Shown one piece after another: positions 57,977 to 64,000 of a stretch of DNA of 64,000 nucleotides (position 1 is the first letter of the stretch; every line of letters begins with the position of its first letter). The notes beneath the pieces were generated by a model. The model made no database searches. It was not told where the DNA came from and saw only the letters and a program-made list of their open reading frames with translations. Source of the stretch: Faecalibacterium sp. (GTDB lineage Bacteria > Bacillota > Clostridia > Oscillospirales > Ruminococcaceae); the NCBI GenBank assembly GCA_020025825.1, contig JAHHRL010000001.1, forward strand, positions 124,001 through 188,000, written 5' to 3'. A program made the translations under genes and the position numbers.

Positions 57977-59803
57977 TTACTTCTTTTTCTTGGAGTTTGC
58001 CTTCATGCGCAGGTCATGGTCCAGAATCTGCTTGCGAATACGCAGGTTCTCGGGGGTGACCTCCAGCAGCTCGTCAGCAGCCAGGAACTCCAGGCAGCCC
58101 TCCAGGCTCAGGGGGCTAACAGGAACCAGACGCAGAGCATCGTCAGAACCGGAAGCACGGGTGTTGCTCAGGTGCTTGGTCTTGCAGACGTTAACATCGA
58201 TGTCCTCACCGCTTGCGGTGTAGCCGATAACCATGCCTTCGTAAACCTTCTGGCCGGGTCCAATCAGCAGAGTACCACGGCCCTGTGCGTTGAACAGACC
58301 GTAGGTAACAGCCTCGCCAGTCTCGAAGCTAATCAGAGAACCGGTGCTGCGGGTGGGAATCATGCCGGCCCATACATCGTAACCATCAAAAATGGTGTTG
58401 ATGATGCCTTCGCCGTGGGTATCGGTCAGGAAGGTGTTGCGGTAGCCAAACAGGCCACGGCTGGGCATACGGAACTCCAGACGGGTACGAGTATCGCCCA
58501 GAGGCTCCATCTGCTGCAGCAGAGCCTTACGCTGGCCCAGCTCGGTCATAACAGCGCCCTGATACTGTACGGGCACGTCAATTACAACACGCTCCATAGG
58601 CTCGTAGGTCTTGCCGTCGATGACCTTGGTCAAAACGTGCGGGGGAGAAACCTGCAGCTCGTAACCTTCACGGCGCATGGTTTCAATCAAAATGGACAGG
58701 TGCATTTCGCCACGGCCCATAACACGGAAGGAGTCGGTAGTAGCGGAGTCTTCCACCTTCAGTGCAACGTCCTTCAGCAGTTCCTTCTGCAAACGGTCAC
58801 GAATCTGGCGGCTGGTAACAAACTTACCTTCACGGCCTGCCAGAGGGCTGTCGTTAACAGAGAAGGTCATCTCAACAGTGGGGTCGTTGATTTTCAGGAA
58901 AGGCAGAGCCTCGACGTTTGTGGGGCTGCACAGGGTGTTGCCGATGTTGATATCGGGCAAACCGGAGAATGCAACGATGTCACCTGCGGAAATGGAGTCG
59001 CAGGGAACACGGCCGTTAGCCTGGAAGTCATACAGCTTGGTCAGGCGGCCGCGCATCTTTACGTTTTCGTCGTGCCAGTCGCAAACAACAACTTCCTCGC
59101 CGACCTTAACGGTACCGTTGGTAATACGGCCAATGCCGATACGGCCAACGAAGTCGTTGTAGTCAACGCTGGAGCACAGCATCTGGAACGGAGCGTCCGG
59201 GTCGCCTTCAGGCGGCTGGATGGTGTTCAGAATTGTTTCGAACATGGGGGTCAGGTCAGTGCCGGGAACATCCGGGTCCAGGCTTGCTGTACCGTCACGG
59301 CCGCAGCAGAACAGCATGGGGCAGTCCAGCTGCTCGTCGCTTGCGCCCAAGTCCATCAGCAGGAACAAAACTTCGTCGATAACTTCCTTGATACGTGCAT
59401 CGGGACGGTCAATCTTGTTGATGGCAACAATCAGGCCCAGGTTCTGCTGCAAAGCCTTTTGCAGAACAAAGCGGGTCTGAGGCATGCAGCCTTCAGCAGC
59501 GTCTACCAGCAGCAGAACGCCGTTAACCATCTTCAGAACACGTTCAACCTCGCCGCCAAAGTCGGCGTGGCCGGGGGTGTCAATGATGTTGATTTTAACA
59601 CCATTGTAGTTGCAGGAACAGTTCTTGGCCAGAATGGTAATGCCACGTTCCCGCTCAATGTCGCCGCTGTCCATAACACGGTCAGCCACAGCCTGGTTGT
59701 CGCGGAATGCGCCGCTCTGGCGCAGCAATGCGTCTACCAGGGTGGTTTTGCCGTGGTCAACGTGGGCGATGATAGCGATATTGCGCAAATCGTTACGAAC
59801 CAT
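57977..59803 (-). CDS. typA: Ribosome-binding GTPase TypA/BipA
   Basis: Translational GTPase related to EF-G and LepA, about 608 aa, assisting 50S assembly and stress growth. G1 AHVDHGKTTL near residue 15, switch I RERGITILAKN, G3 DTPGHADFGGE, G4 NKIDRPDA, followed by beta-barrel and the TypA-specific C-terminal domain (YGLFNAQGRGTLLI). Ends with a basic tail KANSKKKK. ATG 59803 follows AAGAGG. Own terminator. Confidence 0.97.
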   Translation of the reverse strand: MVRNDLRNIAIIAHVDHGKTTLVDALLRQSGAFRDNQAVADRVMDSGDIERERGITILAKNCSCNYNGVKINIIDTPGHADFGGEVERVLKMVNGVLLLVDAAEGCMPQTRFVLQKALQQNLGLIVAINKIDRPDARIKEVIDEVLFLLMDLGASDEQLDCPMLFCCGRDGTASLDPDVPGTDLTPMFETILNTIQPPEGDPDAPFQMLCSSVDYNDFVGRIGIGRITNGTVKVGEEVVVCDWHDENVKMRGRLTKLYDFQANGRVPCDSISAGDIVAFSGLPDINIGNTLCSPTNVEALPFLKINDPTVEMTFSVNDSPLAGREGKFVTSRQIRDRLQKELLKDVALKVEDSATTDSFRVMGRGEMHLSILIETMRREGYELQVSPPHVLTKVIDGKTYEPMERVVIDVPVQYQGAVMTELGQRKALLQQMEPLGDTRTRLEFRMPSRGLFGYRNTFLTDTHGEGIINTIFDGYDVWAGMIPTRSTGSLISFETGEAVTYGLFNAQGRGTLLIGPGQKVYEGMVIGYTASGEDIDVNVCKTKHLSNTRASGSDDALRLVPVSPLSLEGCLEFLAADELLEVTPENLRIRKQILDHDLRMKANSKKKK

Positions 59804-60008
59804 AGAAAAAACCTCTTTCACTTACTTGGCTTCGGTTGTTGTCTTTCAGGGCCACCAAACCATACTTTTAACGATGCTTCGGTAACCTATACAGTATAAA
59901 ACGTCAAAACCACATTGTCAAGAATGACCAAAACAAAAACTATTCTTTCGGCGTTTTGTATGAACCACTCTCTAACATTTGTGGTGATATGCCTACGTAT
60001 CCTTGTGT

Positions 60009-60014
60009 TATAAT
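60009..60014 (+). promoter_or_regulatory. Extended -10 promoter of the beta-CASP gene
   Basis: TGT-TATAAT, 71 bases before the start codon; poor -35. The remainder of the 281-base gap 59804-60084 shows nothing else supported. Confidence 0.5.
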
Positions 60015-60084
60015 GAAAAAAAGAAAGCGTAACGGTAAACGCACTTGAAATCACATAAAATATGTTACAAAGGGGGATTGATTT

Positions 60085-61686
60085 ATGGATTTAACATTTT
60101 TAGGTGCGGACCACGAAGTTACCGGTAGTTGTACGCTGCTTACAGCGGCAGGAAAACGCATCCTGATTGATTGCGGCATGGAGCAGGGAAAGGATATTTA
60201 CGAAAATGTGCCTCTGCCCCTTGCACCGGGTGAAGTGGATTTTGTACTGTTGACCCATGCCCATGTGGACCACTCCGGGCAGCTCCCTTTGCTGGTAAAA
60301 CAAGGCTTTTCCGGCCCGATTTACACAACAGGAGCTACTACGGATTTGTGCCAGATTATGCTGCGAGACTCGGCGCATATCCAAGAGGCCGAGGCCGAGT
60401 GGCAAAGCCGTAAAAACCGGCGAGCCGGCGAGCCGGAAGTGGAGCCGCTATATGATTTGAATGATGCGGAAGCAGCCCTGAAATTATTTGCGCCGCAGCC
60501 GTATAACAAAAAAGTCGAGCTGGCACCCGGCATCGAAGTACGATTTACCGACGTGGGACATTTGCTGGGGTCGGCAAGCATTGAAATTTGGGTTACCGAA
60601 AACGAAAAAACGGAAAAGATTGTATTTTCCGGTGACATTGGCAACCTGAACCAGCCCCTGTTAAAAGACCCTAATTATGTAAAAGAGGCAGACTATGTAA
60701 TTATGGAGTCTACCTACGGCGACCGCACACACGGACCGAAACCCGATTACATAGCGGAACTAAGCAAGATTTTGCAGGAAACATTCGACCGCGGCGGTAA
60801 TGTGGTTGTTCCCAGCTTTGCAGTGGGCCGTACACAGGAGATGCTGTATTTCCTGCGGGAAATCAAGGAAAAAGGCCTTGTAAAGGGACATGGCAATTTC
60901 CCTGTTTATGTAGACAGCCCTATGGCAATTGAAGCAACCAAGGTATTTACCGAAAATACATTTGAGTGCTTTGATGAGGAGGCAATGGCACTGGTTCATG
61001 CCGGCATTAACCCCATTGCCGTACCGGGTCTGCACTTGACCGTTAGCATGGAAGAATCCAAGCTCATCAATGCGGATACAACCCCGAAGGTGATTTTGTC
61101 TGCAAGCGGCATGTGTGAGGCCGGACGTATCCGCCATCACCTGAAGCACAATTTGTGGCGGCCGGAATGTACGGTTTTGTTTGTAGGCTATCAGGCTGTT
61201 GGTTCGCTGGGCCGCAGATTGCTGGAAGGTGTGCCGCAGGTAAAGCTGTTTGGCGAGGATATTGATGTGCGTGCGCAAATCGTGCAGATGGGCGGTATGT
61301 CCGGCCATGCGGACCAGAATGGTTTGCAGCGTTGGGTGCATGAACTGGGCAATGTGCCCAAGCGCATTTTTGTGGTGCATGGCGAGGACGAGGTCACAGA
61401 CCATTTTGCACAGATTTTGGAGCAGCAGGGCTACGTGGCCACCGCACCGTACAACGGCGCCCGCTGGAATCTGACCGATGATGTGTGTGAGTACGAGGGC
61501 AACAAGACTCGTGTCCAGAAAAAGGATACCTATGCTTCTACTCGTGCGCAAACAGTCTACCGCCGCTTGGTGGAGGCTGGCCGCCGCCTGATGGCAGTTA
61601 TCGGACGCAATCAGGGCGGTGCAAACAAGGATTTGGCTCGCTTTGCAGACCAAATCCAGTCGCTGTGTGATAAGTGGGACCGCTGA
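60085..61686 (+). CDS. Beta-CASP metallo-beta-lactamase-fold RNA nuclease
   Basis: 533 aa. The MBL core includes MDLTFLGADHEVTGSCTLL and the zinc motif HAHVDHSG (His58, His60, Asp62, His63); further ligands lie in FTDVGHLLGSAS and VFSGDIGNLN. The beta-CASP insertion carries motif A to C (YGDRTHGP, SASGMCEAGRIRHH, GGMSGHADQ). Resembles YSH1/CPSF73-type and RNase J cousins; could act on RNA ends or internal sites. A C-terminal ~60 residue basic helix follows. AAAGGGGG before the ATG. Confidence 0.92.
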   Translation: MDLTFLGADHEVTGSCTLLTAAGKRILIDCGMEQGKDIYENVPLPLAPGEVDFVLLTHAHVDHSGQLPLLVKQGFSGPIYTTGATTDLCQIMLRDSAHIQEAEAEWQSRKNRRAGEPEVEPLYDLNDAEAALKLFAPQPYNKKVELAPGIEVRFTDVGHLLGSASIEIWVTENEKTEKIVFSGDIGNLNQPLLKDPNYVKEADYVIMESTYGDRTHGPKPDYIAELSKILQETFDRGGNVVVPSFAVGRTQEMLYFLREIKEKGLVKGHGNFPVYVDSPMAIEATKVFTENTFECFDEEAMALVHAGINPIAVPGLHLTVSMEESKLINADTTPKVILSASGMCEAGRIRHHLKHNLWRPECTVLFVGYQAVGSLGRRLLEGVPQVKLFGEDIDVRAQIVQMGGMSGHADQNGLQRWVHELGNVPKRIFVVHGEDEVTDHFAQILEQQGYVATAPYNGARWNLTDDVCEYEGNKTRVQKKDTYASTRAQTVYRRLVEAGRRLMAVIGRNQGGANKDLARFADQIQSLCDKWDR

Positions 61687-61735
61687 TGTTAGGTAAAACC
61701 AGTAAACAGCGGCGTAAAGCCATCAGATAAAAAGT

Positions 61736-61778
61736 TAAAAATAAAGCGTCGGCTGTCATAAGCCGACGCTTTATTTTT
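61736..61778. terminator. Bidirectional terminator
   Basis: AAATAAAGCGTCGGCT/AGCCGACGCTTTATTT stem between convergent genes. Confidence 0.93.
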
Positions 61779-61781
61779 GTA

Positions 61782-62261
61782 TTACAGAGTAAAATGAATA
61801 TCACGGCCGGTGGGCTTGTACTGCGTGTAGCGGATGCCGCAAGCCTTGAACAGCAAACGTGTTGCCTGACTTGCATCGCTGTCGGCATACTTGTCTTCCA
61901 GATAGACAACTTCCTTAATGCCGCTTTGGATAATAGCCTTAGCACACTCGTTGCAGGGAGAAAGGGTTACATACACACGGGAACCCTTTAAGCTGTTGTG
62001 CGGGCTGTTCAAAATAGCATTTAGCTCAGCATGGCATACGTACATATATTTGGTGTCCAGCGGGCTGCCCTCACGCTCCCAGGGCATATCATCGTCATTG
62101 CAGCCAATGGGCATACCGTTGTAACCCAGAGAAAGAATCTTGTTGTCTTGGCTTACGATGCAGGCGCCAACCTGACTGTTGGGGTCTTTGGAGCGCATTG
62201 CGGTCAATCGGGCAATGCCCATAAAGTATTCGTCCCAGTTGATATAGTCTTGCCGTTTCAA
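61782..62261 (-). CDS. Deoxycytidylate (dCMP) deaminase (ComEB type)
   Basis: 159 aa zinc enzyme converting dCMP to dUMP for thymidylate synthesis. Zinc motifs CHAELNAIL and SPCNECAK are clear; QVGACIVSQDNKILSLGYNGMPIG is the family's N-terminal signature. The frame has no ATG at the right place; TTG at 62261 (minus) follows AAAGGGGGC and yields KRQDYINWDEYFMGIA, the expected family N-terminus. The frame stays open far upstream across the divergent EF-G promoter without homology. Confidence 0.93.
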   Translation of the reverse strand: MKRQDYINWDEYFMGIARLTAMRSKDPNSQVGACIVSQDNKILSLGYNGMPIGCNDDDMPWEREGSPLDTKYMYVCHAELNAILNSPHNSLKGSRVYVTLSPCNECAKAIIQSGIKEVVYLEDKYADSDASQATRLLFKACGIRYTQYKPTGRDIHFTL

Positions 62262-62529
62262 AATAAAAGCCCCCTTTTGTGCAAATGCACAGTATTCAGC
62301 AAAAGAATTTGTTAAAAGTATTATAGCGAAAGAAGGCGCAAAAAAACAGTGTTCTGCAAAAAAAAGTTGTGCGGCGCAAACTGCACAAAAGCAAACAGGA
62401 AACTTTGGTAAATGAAAAACGAAAAAATGCAACATAATATTTAGTTTTATCTTATTATGTGGTATTATCCTTGTATGAAATGCCATAAAACGGAGTAAAT
62501 CCGTTCGGGCGGAAAGAGGGAAATTACCG

Positions 62530-64000
62530 ATGAAATACGCAAGCAACACTATCCGCAACATCCTTGTCGCGGGCCACGCGGGCTGCGGCAAAACGACTCT
62601 GACAGAGGCGCTGCTGTACACTGCAGGCAGTCTGGAGCGTATGGGCCGTGTAGAGGAAGGCTCCACCGTCTCGGATTTTGATCCTGAGGAAAACAAGCGT
62701 CACGCCAGTTTGTCCACTTCCGTAGTCCCCGTGGAATATGATGGTATTAAGTTTAACCTGATTGATGCTCCGGGTTTGTTCGACTTTGAAGCCGGCAACT
62801 ATGAGGGCATCACCGCTGCCGACAGCGTGCTGATTTGTGTATCCGGCCGCAGCGGCGTGTCCGTTGGTGCAGAAAAAGCCTTCCACCTGGCACGAAAAAA
62901 TAAAAAATCCACCATGGTGTTTGTAACCAAGATGGATTTGGAAAATGCCGATTACTTTAAGATTCTGGAAGACATGAAGATTAAGTTCGGCTCTACCGTG
63001 TGCCCCTGCGTTGTTCCTGTAAAGCTGGATGACGGCACGGTATGTTATATTAACCTGTTCAGCCAAAAGGCGTTTAAGTACGAAAGCGGCAAGCAGATTC
63101 AGGTAGAATTGCCGGATATTGGCCACCGCTTCCAGGGCTTGATTGAAGCAATGAGCGAAGCAATTGCCGAAACAGATGATGCCCTGATGGAAAAGTTCTT
63201 CGGCGGCGAAGCCTTTACCACCGAGGAAATCGTAGAAGGTATGCGCAACGGCGTTAAGAAGGGCTTGATTACACCTATCCTGTGCGGCAGCGCTGTTAAT
63301 TTGCAGGCATTGGATATGCTGCTGTTTAATATGCGCAAGCTGCTGCCCAGCCCCTCCTTTGATGTGCTGGAAGCAGAAACCGCAGACGGAAATATTGTTG
63401 AGCTGAAGTGTGATGAAAACGAACCCACAGCAGCTTATGCATTTAAGACGGTGGCTGACCCGTTTGTGGGTAAGCTGAGCTACTTCCGCATTTTAAGCGG
63501 TAAGCTGACCCCCGGTCAGGTTTTGGTCAATGCACGTACTGGTGAAAGCGAAAAGATGGGCAAGACCCTGATGGTTTGCGGTAAAAAGCAAACGGAAGCA
63601 GACTGCATCGGCGCAGGCGACATCGGCGCAGTGGCAAAGCTGAATACGGTGCGTACCGGCGATACGCTGTGTGACGCTTCCCGTGTGGTAAGCCTGCCTA
63701 AGGCAGCTTTCCCCAAGCCCAGTATGTTTATGGCGGTTACCGTTAATAAAAAGGGCGATGAAGGCAAGATTGGCGGCGCTTTGGCTCGTTTGATGGAGGA
63801 AGACCCCACCCTGAGCTACGAAACCAATAAGGAAACCAAGGAGCAGGTTATCGGCGGCTTGGGCGAGCAGCATCTGGATGTTGTGGTGTCCAAACTAAAG
63901 AACAAGTTTGGTGTGGAAATCGGTCTGGAAGTACCACGGATTGCATACCGTGAGTCCATCCGTAAACCTTGCCAGAAACAGGGCCGCCACAAGAAGCAGA
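62530..64000 (+). CDS. Elongation factor G-like translational GTPase (partial, C-terminus beyond the window)
   Basis: 490 codons visible. G1 AGHAGCGKTTLTEALL near residue 14, switch I FDPEENKRHASLST, G3 LIDAPGLFDFE, G4 VTKMDLENAD, then EF-G domain II (DPFVGKLSYFRILSGKL) and domain III (EDPTLSYETNKETKEQ, GGLGEQHLDVV). In true EF-G, G3 reads DTPGHVDF; here the catalytic His is Leu and the RGITI segment is RHASL, which puts it in the EF-G-like paralogue clade, not the main fusA. Start follows AGAGGGAAA. Role in translation or ribosome rescue uncertain. Confidence 0.92.
   Translation, partial: MKYASNTIRNILVAGHAGCGKTTLTEALLYTAGSLERMGRVEEGSTVSDFDPEENKRHASLSTSVVPVEYDGIKFNLIDAPGLFDFEAGNYEGITAADSVLICVSGRSGVSVGAEKAFHLARKNKKSTMVFVTKMDLENADYFKILEDMKIKFGSTVCPCVVPVKLDDGTVCYINLFSQKAFKYESGKQIQVELPDIGHRFQGLIEAMSEAIAETDDALMEKFFGGEAFTTEEIVEGMRNGVKKGLITPILCGSAVNLQALDMLLFNMRKLLPSPSFDVLEAETADGNIVELKCDENEPTAAYAFKTVADPFVGKLSYFRILSGKLTPGQVLVNARTGESEKMGKTLMVCGKKQTEADCIGAGDIGAVAKLNTVRTGDTLCDASRVVSLPKAAFPKPSMFMAVTVNKKGDEGKIGGALARLMEEDPTLSYETNKETKEQVIGGLGEQHLDVVVSKLKNKFGVEIGLEVPRIAYRESIRKPCQKQGRHKKQ

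Noticed and set aside
57953..59899. 648-codon open frame antisense to typA
   Set aside because: Shadow of typA; runs over the typA terminator at one end and promoter at the other.
1..64000. CRISPR arrays, tRNA/rRNA genes, IS elements, att sites
   Set aside because: No regularly spaced direct repeats, no GTTCRAAYC-type tRNA arms, no transposase or terminal inverted repeats recognised by reading both strands.

Overview
The window looks like a piece of a chromosome from a low-to-mid GC Firmicute of class Clostridia, most likely a gut Oscillospiraceae/Ruminococcaceae-type anaerobe (Faecalibacterium, Gemmiger or Subdoligranulum relatives). The reasons are a Firmicutes-style ribosome binding site before nearly every gene, an L10 leader attenuator, a clostridial monocluster ferredoxin, type III glutamine synthetase, an AbrB-like regulator and a full-length SpoIIE, which points to sporulation ancestry. 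The genus is an inference; no rRNA or tRNA gene was found. There is no sign of prophage, IS element or CRISPR array. It is mostly core chromosome, with short operons separated by strong intrinsic terminators.

Layout. 0-7 kb: end of a histidine phosphatase, an XRE regulator, an AbrB-type regulator, a heavily deleted trpS relic, gltX, spoIIE and fba. 7-13 kb: an intergenic region with clustered DnaA-box-like repeats, rlmB, a 1026-residue protein that looks like a catalytically dead P1B-type ATPase with a long acidic N-terminus, and an ArsP_2-type metal permease behind a hairpin-rich leader. 13-18 kb: HAD phosphatase, then an XpaC-TelA-LemA-TPM envelope operon, queH and a DUF896 gene. 18-27 kb: peptide-binding lipoprotein, murD-GNAT-methionine gamma-lyase-like genes, aldehyde dehydrogenase, ferredoxin, a Cys-less ArsC-fold protein and an unknown anchored protein. 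27-38 kb (mostly minus strand): metG-tatD-77 aa operon, an ECF sigma/anti-sigma pair, a 1.2 kb gene-free region holding a candidate ~650-nt structured RNA, argS, and ddl-murI-DUF1934. 37.5-41 kb: rpmG-secE-nusG-rplK-rplA and rplJ-rplL, with three kinds of leader RNA. 41-52 kb: an active-site-less D,D-carboxypeptidase homologue, metallophosphoesterase, recG, fakA-asp23, CBS protein, a 38-residue small protein with a sequestered ribosome binding site, glnN and a CYTH protein. 52-64 kb: MarR plus heterodimeric ABC exporter, SGNH hydrolase, typA, a beta-CASP nuclease, dCMP deaminase and an EF-G paralogue cut by the window edge.

Functional themes are translation (gltX, metG, argS, rlmB, ribosomal proteins, typA, EF-G-like), cell wall (murD, murI, ddl, the PBP5-like protein) and envelope stress (ECF pair, XpaC/TelA/LemA/TPM, Asp23). 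The items most worth attention are the structured RNA at 32.05-32.70 kb, three proteins that have lost recognisable active-site residues (P-type ATPase-like, PBP5-like, ArsC-like), and the small ORF at 49.2 kb.
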